The translations under genes and the position numbers were made by a program. From contig JBQMRR010000031.1 in assembly GCA_052174495.1 (NCBI GenBank), forward strand, positions 1 through 51,353: 51,353 nucleotides of DNA, in the 5' to 3' direction. Under the pieces are notes generated by a model. That model made no database searches, had not been told where the DNA came from, and saw only the letters and a list, made by a program, of their open reading frames with translations. This DNA is from Arsenophonus sp052174495. GTDB lineage: Bacteria; Pseudomonadota; Gammaproteobacteria; Enterobacterales; Enterobacteriaceae. Positions 1 to 11,628 of the stretch are shown here, in pieces (position 1 is the stretch's first letter; each line of letters opens with the position of its first letter).

Positions 1-489
1 AAGTTAGCTTCACATCATAGAGGATTGCGCAGACTTCATATTTTAGCTAATGAATGCAGTAAAAGATAAATTAACTAATTTATCATGGGCTTTCAGTGCT
101 GTTTGGTATAATAATCTAACAGAGCAAAATAGACTACAAAATAGACTATAAAATAGTATTATAATATCAAGATCTAATGAGTGGAGTTAAGCTATCAAAA
201 CTAAAAGAGCAGATGCATGTTGAAAATATGCATTATTACTTCTAAGATCAATATGAACTTTTACCAAATAAAAAGTCACTTGATACTACCATAAATATTA
301 GTCATATTCACTATAAATTCTTTATTCTAATAAAATTATTAAGAGAAATGAACAATAAGTATTAAAACTCTCACTAAAATCTAGGTAAGCAGTAAAAAGT
401 AGGATAAAATACAGCTTCCATATCAACTTCTTTAATAACCTGCAACAATCTATTACTATTTAAAATCAAATACTTCTTAATGCTACTCA
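1..489. other. Unassigned decayed spacer
   Basis: AT-rich sequence with stops in all frames. I recognise no gene here. It lies downstream of the decayed glnB on the minus strand. The window edge prevents use of synteny on the left. Confidence 0.5.
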
Positions 490-806
490 TTGTTTTAAGC
501 ATCAATCACATCATCAATATCATGATCAAAATTTTATCCATTAGCAATTTCTCCGTTTGTGGTAGTCTATATTATCGTTTCAAACGATTAACTATAATAT
601 AGTCTGGAACAACTATTTCAATTCTTTACTTTTTATAAAAAATTAACCATATATTTTAATCCCATAATAAAGTTCTGTATAACCTGTTTTTGACTTCCAA
701 ACCCTTTTACTTCCTTTACTGTCAATTTCCAGTTATGCTAATATCTTTTAAAGGTTATCTTATTTTATTTAAATTAAACAGTTTGATAATTGCATCAATT
801 TTTCAT
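490..806 (-). pseudogene. glnB: glnB pseudogene (nitrogen regulatory protein P-II)
   Basis: GlnB is the uridylylated P-II signal protein that reports glutamine status to GlnE and NtrB. Reading the minus strand from 806, an ATG and then KIDAIIKLFNLNKIR align with the E. coli start MKKIDAIIKPFKLDDVR. Further on, ISITGN, a KEVKGFG-like stretch, YTELYYG (the T-loop that carries the uridylylation tyrosine) and EIVVPD are recognisable. They fall in different frames and are broken by stops. Length is close to the usual 112 codons, so decay was by point mutations and small indels. It begins about 15 bp after the nadE stop, keeping the nadE-glnB order of Yersinia-like genomes. Confidence 0.8.
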
Positions 807-821
807 TAAATTATCCTAATA

Positions 822-2444
822 TTACCAGTTTTTACGACCAAAAGCTGAAGTAATTGGGTAACGCCTATCTTTATTAAAATTTCGAATTGTAACACGCGGA
901 CCTATCGGTGCCTGACGTCGTTTATATTCATTAATATCAACTAACTTAATTACTTTACGTACGATTACTTCATCAAATCCAGCCGCAACTAATTCACTGA
1001 CTGATTTATCCTGTTCAATATAACCTTCCAGGATCGCATCCAGTACAGGATAAGGAGGTAAATTATCCTGATCACGTTGTCCTGGGGCTAATTCAGCAGA
1101 AGGAGGCCGTTCTATTACGTGCTTAGGAATAATTGGTGAAATCCTATTACTATATTTTGCTAGCTCAAATACTAGCATCTTTGGTACATCTTTAAGTACC
1201 GCAAAACCTCCAGCCATATCACCATAAAGAGTGGTATAACCTACTGCAGATTCACTTTTATTACTGGTTGTCAATACTAAGCGGCCACGCTTATTTGATA
1301 TTGCCATCAGAATGATGGCTCGACAACGAGCTTGTAAATTTTCTTCACTTGTATCGAGAGGCATGTCTGTAAATAAAGGCGATAAACTAGTTATAAATGC
1401 ATCATACATAGCTTCAATAGATACTATTGTAAATTCAATACCTAATAATGATGCCTGGTTTCTAGCATCATGAATGCTTCTTTCAGCTGTATATTTAAAT
1501 GGCATAATTACAGCCTGCACTTTATCTTTTCCTAAAGCATCTACTGCAATAGCTAAAGTTAAAGCTGAATCAATTCCGCCTGATAGTCCTAAAATAACAC
1601 CAGAAAATCCATTTTTATTAATATAGTCACGGGTTGCCATGACTAATGCTTCATAAATCTGAGCGATGGGTGATAAAGTCTTTACTATATTGTCCAGTGA
1701 CAACGGTTCAACATCATTAAATTTACATATGGTAACTTGTTCAGCAAACTGCATTAAATAATGCGTTACTTTACCCTTACTATTAAATACTTTTGACCCT
1801 CCATCAAATATTAGTTCATCTTGTCCACCAACCTGATTTAAATAGACAATTGGTAATTGAGTTCTTTGGCAATGGGATTTTAGCAATGTTGAACGAATAT
1901 GTGGTTTCTCACGATTATAAGGTGAAGCATTAATGATAATTAAAACATCTGCACCTTTGGCTTTAATTGCATCAACTGGTTCATCAAACCAAACATCTTC
2001 ACAAATTAAAAAACCTAACTTATAATCTTTAAAAGATATTACACAAGTTTCATTAGCTGAATGAAAATAACGCTGTTCATCAAAAACGCCATAATTAGGC
2101 AATTGTTGCTTAAAATATTGCGCTACTATCTGATATTGCCAAAAAAATGACAATGCATTATAACATCTTCTACTTTTCCAACATGGATGACCAACGACAA
2201 TGGCAATATTTTGACTAGCGTCTTTCAGACGATCAAGCTGTTTAGTACACCGTTGATAAAAATCTGGCCGAAAAAGTAAATCTTCTGGCGGATATCCAGT
2301 TAAAGCTAATTCCGAAAACAGGATAAGATCTGCTCCCTGTAACTGTTGATCCTTAGCTTCTTTTAACATGCGTTCACAGTTGCCTTCAATATCACCTACC
2401 AACCAATTTAATTGTGCTAGTGCAATATTCAGCGTTCGATTCAT
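822..2444 (-). CDS. nadE: Glutamine-dependent NAD+ synthetase
   Basis: Two-domain NAD synthetase of 540 residues. It amidates nicotinate adenine dinucleotide to NAD+ in the cytoplasm, with glutamine as nitrogen donor. The N-terminal nitrilase/amidase domain (about 1-250) shows the Glu-Lys-Cys triad: Glu45 in FSELALTGYPPEDLL, Lys112 in FKQQLPNYGVFDE and Cys148 in GFLICEDVWF. The C-terminal synthetase domain has the PP-loop SGGIDS at 288-293 and a SNKSE segment. This is not the 275-residue ammonia-only NadE of E. coli. A GGAGAG ribosome site precedes the ATG at 2444. Length is normal and both active sites are complete although the flanking glnB and glrR are dead, so it is under selection. It pairs functionally with pncA at 30550. 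Confidence 0.96.
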   Translation of the reverse strand: MNRTLNIALAQLNWLVGDIEGNCERMLKEAKDQQLQGADLILFSELALTGYPPEDLLFRPDFYQRCTKQLDRLKDASQNIAIVVGHPCWKSRRCYNALSFFWQYQIVAQYFKQQLPNYGVFDEQRYFHSANETCVISFKDYKLGFLICEDVWFDEPVDAIKAKGADVLIIINASPYNREKPHIRSTLLKSHCQRTQLPIVYLNQVGGQDELIFDGGSKVFNSKGKVTHYLMQFAEQVTICKFNDVEPLSLDNIVKTLSPIAQIYEALVMATRDYINKNGFSGVILGLSGGIDSALTLAIAVDALGKDKVQAVIMPFKYTAERSIHDARNQASLLGIEFTIVSIEAMYDAFITSLSPLFTDMPLDTSEENLQARCRAIILMAISNKRGRLVLTTSNKSESAVGYTTLYGDMAGGFAVLKDVPKMLVFELAKYSNRISPIIPKHVIERPPSAELAPGQRDQDNLPPYPVLDAILEGYIEQDKSVSELVAAGFDEVIVRKVIKLVDINEYKRRQAPIGPRVTIRNFNKDRRYPITSAFGRKNW

Positions 2445-2489
2445 AAAATTGTACTCTCCAGAGATAATAAAAATTATTCTTTAAAATTA

Positions 2490-3810
2490 TTAGCATAAAG
2501 TTTTTCTTGACTAAATTAACTTATAAAACTCAGTTAGATTTTAACCTACTATACACGTTGCATAGGTAATATTGTTTTTATTATTTACAACAATTTTTGT
2601 ATATAATTAAACTCTAATTGATTTAAGTCTCAACGACAGCAGCTAATGCAATATTTTGCTTTCCAGCGATTGAATGACTAATGCTTCATCAATAATCGGT
2701 GATGTTGTTAACACAACACACTCATCAATAATATTCACTAATCACCTTAGATTACCTGGGCTACCCGCTACCCCTATTAAATATTTTATTTTATACTTCA
2801 ATGCCTATACATAAAAGATTTATGATGCTTTATTAATTTCCTTAGCAATAATTTCCTTATTAAAGAAATACTCCCATTCCAAACCCTAATTAAAAATAGG
2901 AATTTTGATAATTATCACATTCAAACAGTAATAAAGATCTTATAAAAATTTATTTTTTATTGCCTTTTCTTAAATTACGATATAAGTTTTTTAAATAATT
3001 TAAAATCAATATCCAAATCACAATTACTATTTAAAAGACATACGTTAGGTTCTCTTCCAGAACCGATAATAGTTTCACTTGAAAGATATAAGGAATATTA
3101 GCATTTCATCAAGAAATAGCGTCAACCTTGCGCAACAAGAAATAGACCTTACAATATCATGATGTATAATTGCTCTGATATAAAATTTTTAGAATCACCA
3201 AACAATTCAGATTCTAAAAGTTACTCAAGTAAAACCCATAGTCGTTAATTGCAATAAAAGCTTTTAGTTCTGGGAATATCTCCATATGAATTGCTCGTGT
3301 TAATACTTCTTACCAGTAGTACTTTTCTATTTATTAAAAGATTAATATTAAATTGCGCACTATAATAACATTCTGTTCTAATAAACTAAGCATTATTATA
3401 CTGTAGCTGATAATTTCTTTACTCTAATTTTTATTAGAAACGAAAGTTGATATGGTAAAATCTCTTCACACCAATTCCCTTATAAAGGATATCAAGATCA
3501 ACTGCCTTAGTGAGAAAACTTCATTCCTATCTTTATGTTACCGCTATCGCATCAGAAATTAGAGCCATATGCAGTTAAAAACTAACCAGAATACTTAACT
3601 GTTGTTTCTCTATTTCAGTAAAAATGTCATACCATCCATTCCATTGATATGCAAATTACTAATAAAAATTAATTTTATCTTTTACTAGAATTTTTAATTA
3701 TGTATACTATTTTCTGCGGTAATCACCTTTACTACTTTAGTAGTTAAACGTATACACAATAATGTCAACAGACTAGGATAGTCTACTAATAGTAGATTTA
3801 CTAATCTATG
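2490..3810 (-). pseudogene. glrR: glrR (yfhA/qseF) pseudogene, sigma-54 response regulator
   Basis: GlrR is the NtrC-family response regulator partner of GlrK. Colinear minus-strand remnants match E. coli GlrR over its full length. Near 3780-3640 are LLTLLCIRLTT and NGMDGM (receiver domain). Near 3570 is LTAYGS. Near 3330-3250 is STTGK followed by an AIH-like and FIAIN-like stretch (Walker A of the AAA+ domain). At 2760-2680 is SPIIDEALVIQSLES (expected SPVISDALVEQALEG). At 2620-2500 are NQLEFNYIQKLL and TEFYKL from the Fis-type DNA-binding end. Frames change repeatedly and stops are frequent, so no product is possible. It lies about 45 bp upstream of nadE in the same orientation, as expected from related genomes. 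Confidence 0.85.
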
Positions 3811-3814
3811 CACT

Positions 3815-4740
3815 GTAATTGCAGGTTTTCTCCGCTTTTATCAATTTAATAAGACTTTTTAGTTGTATCTTTTATTTTCGCTCTTGCTATTTAATGTTGA
3901 ATTGACACTACTTTTATTTATTTTCTACTTAAAACAAATTGTTCTTATTATTTGCCCGAAGAAATTTGTAGTTCAATATCGATTAATATTCTAACTTGTG
4001 TTAAACAATATTTAATACATAAGCAAATTAGCATTTTATTAAACTAAACAATCGAGTTTGTTATCACTTTCTATTGTTAACATAAATATTTAGCGTTTGC
4101 TTCTTTAACATTAATAATCTGAACTTGCTTTTCATAGCGTAATCCTAATAGCAGGATTAATGGACGAAGGAATTGGAACTATAATATTTAAATTATCAAT
4201 TATTTTATGTTGGATTTATGATAGTTGATTCTGCCACTTTAAGTAAAATACTATGCCAAAAAATTTTATGGATTAATTAACTGAATCGTTTTACCTATTA
4301 AATACGTTTGTTATTTATTTGCTCGATCTCGATTAGTATAAAATCAACTATTTTCAACTAGTAAAGTGGATTATCTGAAGCATTATCAGATATATATTCC
4401 ATATTTTCACAAGTTAGGTAGCAATAATTTGTTATCTATTCTTCTATTTAGAATAGATTTATTTAAAATATCCAGTGATATAATAGATTGTAAGATTTAC
4501 TACAATCTATTAATAAAAAAACTAAAAATGGTTATTAACTTTATTTTTCATTTATTGAAAATCTATATAACTTAGCTTCCCAGCTATAATAATATGCCAT
4601 ATTTTCTGAATTACTCTTGCGGCTATTATGATATGTAATTAGACCAATTTGATATTATTTACACTTTTATTTACACTTTGCGATTAATACTAATTAAATA
4701 ATAAAACCATAGACATCAACAAATTTACAATTAATAAATA
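3815..4740. other. Decayed spacer, position expected for glrR-glrK intervening gene
   Basis: By synteny this stretch should hold qseG (yfhG), a small lipoprotein gene lying between glrR and glrK. I could not recognise convincing QseG residues, and no reading frame is open. A 69-codon plus-strand open frame at 4366-4575 is very rich in I, K, L and Y and looks like chance in AT-rich DNA. Confidence 0.35.
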
Positions 4741-5082
4741 AGAATTAACCATTCATTTTTTTAATATAACTTTGAACAAAAGTTAATCCTAATAACTACT
4801 TTTTACCACAATTTTACCCTAATATTCTATGAAATGTTATAAATCATCTTTTTAAATTTTCTGGGATAGAATTCTTGTATTAGTAATATCAATCTACAGT
4901 TTATCATCAGTTTTATTACTTATTATCCAAATTTTACTCGATTCAGAACCGTAGTAGACTGCATTAAAATAGAAATTTTTGTTCTTTCTTCTAAAGAAAG
5001 TCGGATATCTATTTTTATAATGAAGAATACTTAGCTCAATTTTAGTTTAAATATTTTAGCTCTAGTCGTTTTAGGTTCTGAA
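4740..5082 (-). pseudogene. glrK: glrK (qseE) C-terminal remnant, sensor histidine kinase
   Basis: A minus-strand translation near 4980-4880 gives NFYFNAVYYGSES followed by a segment ending IDITNTR. This resembles the ATPase N-box region of E. coli GlrK (NLYSNAVHYGAESG ... IDVINTGTPI). Stops interrupt it. The rest of the kinase on the right is replaced by an IS256-family fossil starting near 5083, so the gene was probably cut by that insertion. Together with decayed glrR this means the GlrKR two-component system is gone. Confidence rests on one well-matching block plus correct synteny and strand. Confidence 0.6.
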
Positions 5083-6456
5083 ATTATGCTCATTTCTAGT
5101 GTATTGGATTTTAGAGATAGTGCATATCTTTCTGATTGATTTCGTAGATGATTTTAATAACAGAGAAATAATATATTATGAAAAATTTATACTTTACAAG
5201 TATTATCGAAAGTAGATATTACCTGTTATCCCTTACATGAACTAATACGTAATACTAACAGGGGAGGAGCCTAGGCACCCCCCCTGTTTTTAGTGTAAGC
5301 TTAAAATCATGCTACGCTAATGTACTTAACGCTATATTGTTAAAAATGATATCATATAGGCGCTCTCCATAACGGTTATTTGTTACCATAAGTTATACAA
5401 ACTGGTATTGCGATGTTGATACTAAAATCTTAGCAGCAACGGAATATGCTTTAATAGCTTATTGCTGCCGCCTTATTTAAGGCGTGCAGAATAGTGAAGA
5501 ATTGCTATCATTGTTATATCTGCGAGAGCAATATGTATGATAATTTTTATAAAACTTTGTGATGATTCTTGATGAAAAACATAGGTTCCTCTCTAATCTG
5601 CTTATCAGCAAACTTAAATAACAATTGACTTGAACAATGCAATGAATTGCATCTGCGTGATTTAGCATATGCGATTTATATTTATTTCTTGGTTAATGGG
5701 GACTGTTCTTTCAGAGAAGCTGATCCCCCTCTTTTTACCTGCTAGTTATATCGACAACACAGTGCACATGGACGTAATCAGCTCGTTTCAGTTAAAGATG
5801 CTTATCAAGAGTTAGAAGTAAACTAGGCCGATCTTCTAGATAGCCGTTAGCAAATGTGCCTTAACCATATTCCTTGACTTGCTATCCGAGACAGTGTTTT
5901 AGTTTATAGAATCTGTGATGGTACAGATATTCAGAACATGCAGCACAAAATACTGTTAAGTAGACAAATAATTAATATACTGGCTTTACTCCACAAAGGC
6001 ATCCAGTACCTAAGTTAAGTGTTAGGTACGGGAGTCTTGTTAGCAGAGGGTCGTGATGTCACTAATAAATCCCTTGATATTTTGTTGGTAAGGTTTTTAG
6101 CGAAGTATTATGGAGCGATGAAGATGCTGGAGAAAGATTGAGAAGAACTATTGACTTTCTATATCTCCCTATCAGTGCGTTTGCCTCATAAGATGACTAA
6201 TCTAATTAATTAGCTTTTGCGTGACAGTGTTAAGCTATGAAGCTGAAGTACGAACAGATTGCTATAGTTCGAAAATAACTATTTCAATACTATTTAAGCT
6301 ATTTCTTTCGTTTACTTAGAATGTTGAAATCATCTAGATGGCTAAACCTGTTAACACTACTGGTAAACAATGTTTTTTAATAATAGAAATAGATTTATAA
6401 AGCATCAGAGTGGAGCAGAGCCTGTGACTACCAATACACTAGATTTACTAATAATT
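5083..6456 (+). mobile_element. Decayed IS256-family element, copy A
   Basis: About 1.37 kb fossil of the window's dominant IS256-family element. It starts with the eroded left end (AAATTATGCTCATTTCTAG) and ends near ACTAGATTTACTAATAA. The transposase is unreadable as one frame, but its N-terminal DNA (minor match to HELIRN-type residues) and C-terminal blocks line up with the other copies. It contains a run of seven C at 5278-5284. It sits inside or beside the remains of glrK. Confidence 0.75.
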
Positions 6457-6840
6457 TATTAGTCGCTTAATTATTCAATTGATCTAAACTTTGATTGATC
6501 TGGTATGTTAATATTAATAATTGCATAAAAACTAATAAAACCATCATCTCAAGTTCACATAAGAACAGAAAGAATACTACTTATTCAAATAAATTTTCTT
6601 ATTACTTATTCATATCATATATGGTAATCGAACTTTTCTTTAGTAATGAATTTTACCTGCCTTTTAGTAAAAAATTTCTAAGATGATTGTTATGTGAAAA
6701 ATAATTTTAAAATCACGAAAATCGAAAGTAATATTTTAATTAAAATAAATAATGCAAGAAGAATAAATAATATTCATCTACACTTAAGCGGCAATAAATA
6801 CTTTATTAAATAACCACTGCTCGCCATTCACTCCATATTG
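6457..6840. other. Unassigned AT-rich spacer
   Basis: No gene is recognised. A 63-codon plus-strand open frame at 6495-6686 has no ribosome site and only low-complexity N/K/S/Y composition. It is probably chance. Confidence 0.45.
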
Positions 6841-7620
6841 AGGAAGAAAGTAGTGAATTTTATAAATTTTACCTTACTCTGCGTGTTACCGATATTTAAC
6901 AAAATTCAATAGTTGGAAGATTAAATTATTTTTTAAGAGAAACGGAAAAGACCTTCTTATTAAAAGAAGATAAAATTAATTTACTGAATTGAGTCTATTA
7001 TAAGTTATATTTCATTGGAGTGTGTATTCTTTAACCTAATTGACTAATTTTAGCGATATTTAATCTCTAGGTTTAGTTTAATAACTCTCATTTTTCTATT
7101 ATTCATTCTTTTTAACAAGAATTCATTGCCTGTTTGCTTACCAAGCTGAGCGTCAGTAAAAGTAACTTATCGCAAAGCACATAATGCATTATACGAATCT
7201 GTAAGAAAGAATTATTTTATAAGAAAATAACAAACTCTGGCTTTTAGTAATAATGTGCTTTGCTTATGATTCAATAAAACTATAGTAACGCACCATTTTA
7301 AAATGTATAGCCGGAATATGATTTTAATATAGCCTCCAATCATTTTTCCTGTTTTAGGATCTACTGCCGGTATACTTAGTTAGATAATTATAGTAATGAT
7401 ATTACAACACTTCTACCATTCGGTAATACAAAAATTTTAATGTGGATACCGAGGCGTTTAATAACGTATCCTAAAGATATTTTATCCTATTCCACGGAGC
7501 CGCCTACGTCCCCCATTTCGTCTTTTTAGTAAAGCCCCTTTTCAGTAACCTCTATATTATGCCTTCAGGTAACACTGTCACTAATTTCTGTGGCGGATAT
7601 ATGCACAAGAAAATAAGACA
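6841..7620 (-). mobile_element. Decayed IS5-family (IS427-like) transposase fossil
   Basis: Minus-strand remnants read, in order, DVGGSVE, then GYVIKRLGIHIKIFVLPNG (compare the family's RxxGGLxTKIHxxxDxxG), then NEFLLKRMNNRKMRVI (compare the ADKGYD..V..VIP region). Stops are numerous. Its C-terminal 300 bp are repeated at 51090-51353, in the same orientation. That independently shows it is a repeat and not a single-copy gene. The family assignment is by eye and moderate. Confidence 0.5.
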
Positions 7621-7629
7621 CTTGGACTT

Positions 7630-9350
7630 ATCAAATTATAGTTGTAATGCAGTAGCCAGATGATAGGGACTTGCTTAGATTATTTCTATCGCTATTTTTT
7701 GAAAAACAGATTAATCTCATATAGAATGTTTAATATCTAAACTGACTACGAGTGATGTAGATATAAACATACTAATGTTGATTGAGTTATCAAACATAAG
7801 TGCAGAAGGGATGTAAGATAGCTATCTTAATATCTTGTTTTACGTGCCCACTAGAGCATAGCTTGTATGGCAATGCAAAACAGAGCATTCAGTATCCAAA
7901 AAGTCAGTTTTTTTCGAAAAGCTAAAGAAGATGGAGATAATAAAAGTAATGTTTGTCAGTCGCAGTTAAGTAAAATATGAACCTACTATACTAACTATTG
8001 CTCGGTAGTTTTTACGTCACATGAACTGCAGGCTTTTAACTTATAGATTTAGTAAAAACAACTAGAGCATCATTCATAAGAGGAACAACAGTAGCGGTCC
8101 GAGCACCAAAATAGAGCAATTTCAACAAGTAAGTTTTGCTCGATATCTATCCTTGGTCTATGAGTTGATATTTTTACTGCATTTCAAGACTGTATTTCAA
8201 GAAAGTTATTTCAGATGTCATTAATAATAGTGAAAAATCAATTTAGTTAAGCGAAATAATATAAGAATTATTTCTAGCCCCTATAGCTTATGAATTTATC
8301 GGGAAGCATACTTTAACATTATCTTCTCAATGCAGTTGTAATCTAGCATCATTAACTTAATCCTAGAAAGTTGGCTAAAAACTCCGGATAATCCTAATTA
8401 AAAGTAGATAATGCTTTCTATATTGAAAAAAAATTTTGGAATGAGTAGGACGTTTTTGACTCTCCTCTTTGTAAACAGTCAGTCATAAAATTCAGCCGGT
8501 TTCTGTTATTATTAATTTCAGGAGGCGGGGGTAATAAAGCGATTCGAATAAACAGATAGTGTAACATCCCTTAAGTCGCCTGATATCTCTTCCTGATTTC
8601 GGCCGGTTTACGTTTTTTAGAAGATTCTATCCGAGCTATCTAACTGAATTCCTGAAAATTAACATATTGCAGAGTATATAAAACGACACTAAGATCATGA
8701 GTATTCCATAATAAACGTAGCTACTACGCTCAGATCATAGTACTTTCTATAACATTCTTAATAGACGGATCACTCATCTAGACGAATAGATATACCTATT
8801 TTTAGCATTATTTCTGATTTATATAGAATATCTCTCTATTATTTAGTCTGGTATAAATAAGTTCAATAACTACTAATATAGTACGCAGTTTATATTCCAA
8901 CTTTTTAAAGTTATATTAACTTATTGAAATTTAATGTAAAAAGTACACTAATTAAGTCTTTAAAATAGTTTTTTTGTTTTATATCAAATTTAATAATTTA
9001 ATTTTAATTAAATATTGCCTATTAGCATAATTTATTTAGATGAATTAAATTCTAAAAATTAGATAATTAATTGTCTCAATTTATATTGGAAATTTATTTT
9101 ATCACTTTTCTAATTGACGATAGTTATAGGTTTCAATAAACAGATTGAATAATTTAATGAAATAAACATTAAATTTTAGGTAAATTTAGATCATAATGAA
9201 ACTTATTTCATTTAATTTTAATTAAAAATTAAAACTACATTTATATCTGTCTGATCACAGATTATTATATAAAGCCTCGGTTCATAAGCATTTTATTGCA
9301 AAACGACTACTGATAGATATAGTTAAGCTAATATATCATGATGATGAGGT
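7630..9350. other. Long unassigned decayed spacer
   Basis: About 1.7 kb with stops in all frames. It lies where neighbours of mltF such as purL would be expected, but I found no convincing PurL residues. The part at about 8460-8830 resembles 46205-46740 and is listed separately as a repeat. A GC-richer island with a GGAGGCGGGGG tract lies near 8520-8530. The right-hand 8900-9350 is extremely AT-rich. Confidence 0.4.
8460..8830. repeat. Unidentified dispersed repeat, copy 1
   Basis: A segment that shares patchy similarity with 46205-46740, for example ATTGCAGAG, then ATCATGA, then a run resembling GTAGCTACTACGCTCAGATC. I could not assign it to an IS family. It may be the unrecognised part of an IS5-like element. 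Confidence 0.35.
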
Positions 9351-9356
9351 TTAATT

Positions 9357-9530
9357 GTCAGACGACTACAATACCTAAAATCAGAGCTATTCTTCAGATA
9401 GGCGAAAAGCCTATGTCTACTTTAGTTAAGCGTTATGGTATCTCTGAATTTACCGCTGCCAAATAGTAAGAACAAGATGATCTTAATGATCGGACTATGT
9501 TGAAAAAGCTATAATCAACAGTTATGAGCA
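9357..9530 (+). pseudogene. IS481-family transposase N-terminal fragment
   Basis: A plus-strand frame reads TTIPKIRAILQIGEKPM, then STLVKRYGISEFTAAK, a stop, and DDLNDR. This resembles the N-terminal helix-turn-helix of IS481-family integrases (TTPKTRAxIQAS..P...LAKRYGIxxxTVxKWxxRDxxxDRS). The remainder is not recognisable. It is the only trace of this family in the window. The match is good in pattern but short. Confidence 0.5.
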
Positions 9531-9534
9531 ATAT

Positions 9535-10079
9535 CTTATGCTTTTATAGAACATAATGAATAGTAACTAGCCATGGTTGTAAATAATAATAACTAACTAG
9601 CAAGTTATGGGACAGGTTAATAATGGCTAATTATAAAATGAACAACTAAATTTTGTCGATCATCCTGATTTAATAGTGCAACAAGTTTAGCAAAGTATAC
9701 ATATTCAAAATAAATGTTAATAACCGATGATCAATGTTGTTGTGGCGTAGAGAAAAAGCATTAATAATGATAAAGTTAATAATAAAGACGAGCAAGTCAC
9801 CGACGAATCTTCTAGTAATAATTTTTTTAACTTATAAGCTATTATACTGAAAGATGTGCATTAAAAAACAGGAAGAGTACTATAAATCATCATAAACCCT
9901 TACAAAATCATTTGCATACATAGTTTTCACTTATCAAGAAATAATAAATATTAGTAAAATAAATTAAATTAAATTAAATTATAAATTATTTTTTGTTAAA
10001 AATGTCTACCTCTTAAAAATTTAATCATAATTTGGTCATTTAATTAAAATAATATGTTTATATAATAATATATAACTAT
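9535..10079. other. Unassigned AT-rich spacer before mltF
   Basis: No gene is recognised. It contains a short AAATT tandem array (four units, 9961-9980). It includes the eroded upstream region of mltF, in which I see no clear promoter. Confidence 0.4.
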
Positions 10080-11515
10080 TTGATTAAAATCAGAATTTAT
10101 TATCTTATTATCGTTATTGTTACTATAATTTTTCTTGGCATCATTGCAGTTAATAATAAGTATCAAAACCAAAAGCAAGATCAGGTGAAGAAAATTATTT
10201 CTCGCGGTGAATTACGTGTAAGTACTATTAATTCACCCATTATGTCCTTTAACGATAAACAAGAAGCAAGCGGATTTGATTATGAATTGACTAAAGGCTT
10301 TGCTCGATTACCTTGGCGTAAAACTACGTATCAACGTATATTTAAATATTAATCAACTTCTTAATAATCTTGAAAATGATAATAGTGACTTTATTACTGC
10401 AGGACTTCTTTATAATAAGAATCGCCTTGATAAAGCACAGGCTGGCCCTGCTTACTATACCGTTTCCCAGCAGTTAATTTATCGTAAGAGGATGAATCGC
10501 CCACACTCTTTAATTGATATGAAAGAAAAGTTTGTTGTTGCTACTGATTCAGTAGACGCTAGTACGATACAACGGCTAAGACAGGAATATCCAAATCTTC
10601 AGTGGGAAGAAATCACTCATTATAATACGACTGAGTTATTACAACTACTAGCTGAAGGAAAAATTGATTATACCTTAGAAAACTCTATTGTCGTCGCTAT
10701 GCAGCAACGTATTCATCCAAATATTGCTGTCGCTTTTAATGTTAGTGACAATCATAGCCTTAATTGGTATATGAAACGCTCAAAAGATAATAGTCTAAAT
10801 TCAGCAATGTTAGCTTTCTTTAATGAAAGCAATCAAGAAGAACTTTTAACCCGATTAGATGAAAAATATTTCAGTCATATTGCTACTTTTGATTATTTTG
10901 ATACGCTTTTTTTATGACTGCGATTAATAAAACTTAGCCAATCTATAAACATTTATTTAAAAAATATGCAGAAAATATAGATTGGCGCCTAATAGCAGCG
11001 ATCTTCTGACAGAAATCATACTGGAACTCGCTAGCCACATCACCAACTGGTGTTCGTAGTTTAATGATACTTAACGGTACCTACAGTAAAAACTATGGGC
11101 CCGTCAGATAGACTAGATGCAGAGGAAAGTATTAAAGGTGGTGAAGCTCATTTATAATATCTGATTTCGCGCTTACCAATCACTATTACGCTTGATGATC
11201 GCATTTGGTTTGTATTATCAGCTTATAATATTGGGCTAGGACCTATGCTTGATCCTAGAAAACTAACACGCATTCAAGATGGAGATCCAGATAGCTGGTT
11301 AGCTGTTAAAGCCAAACTCTTATTATTAAGCAAGAAAAAATATTTTTCTAAATTAACTTACGGTTACGCACGTGGCTATGAAGCTTATCGGTATGTTGAA
11401 AACATTCGCGTTATTACCAAAGCTTGATGGGTTATCTGCAGAATAAAAAATAAATCAAAATATGCAACTAGTTGCAAAGGATCCTCTTTTATTCTCTAGA
11501 ATCAGTAGCAAAATA
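10080..11515 (+). pseudogene. mltF: mltF pseudogene (membrane-bound lytic murein transglycosylase F)
   Basis: MltF cleaves peptidoglycan glycan strands. It has an N-terminal membrane anchor, a periplasmic solute-binding-like domain and a C-terminal lysozyme-like (SLT) domain. Here a TTG start at 10080 gives a hydrophobic anchor and RGELRVSTIN. A single extra base near 10303 then shifts the frame inside FADYLGVKL. The second frame continues to 10917 (YTVSQQLIY, KIDYTLENS) and ends after FDYFDTLFL. The SLT domain persists only as fragments: KSYWN..ATSPTGVRS at about 11010-11060 and YSKLTYGYARG-like residues at 11340-11380. The catalytic glutamate of the ESHWD motif reads Lys (AAA, 11013-11015), preceded by a stop. 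It is dead by several independent lesions. tadA follows convergently, as in related genomes. Confidence 0.93.
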
Positions 11516-11628
11516 AAGTAGTGATTAATTTAGCTAGTCATTTTACTAAATAGTATTATCTTTCACTTCTGCTTAAGTTGCCTTACTAAGAGATTTTAGT
11601 AGATTTATTTTAGCAAAGCTATGCTTTC

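Noticed and set aside
4366..4575. 69-codon plus-strand open frame
   Set aside because: Composition dominated by I, K, L, N and Y, no ribosome site, surrounded by decayed sequence; expected by chance at this AT content.
6495..6686. 63-codon plus-strand open frame
   Set aside because: Low-complexity N/K/S/Y composition, no recognisable family and no good start context.
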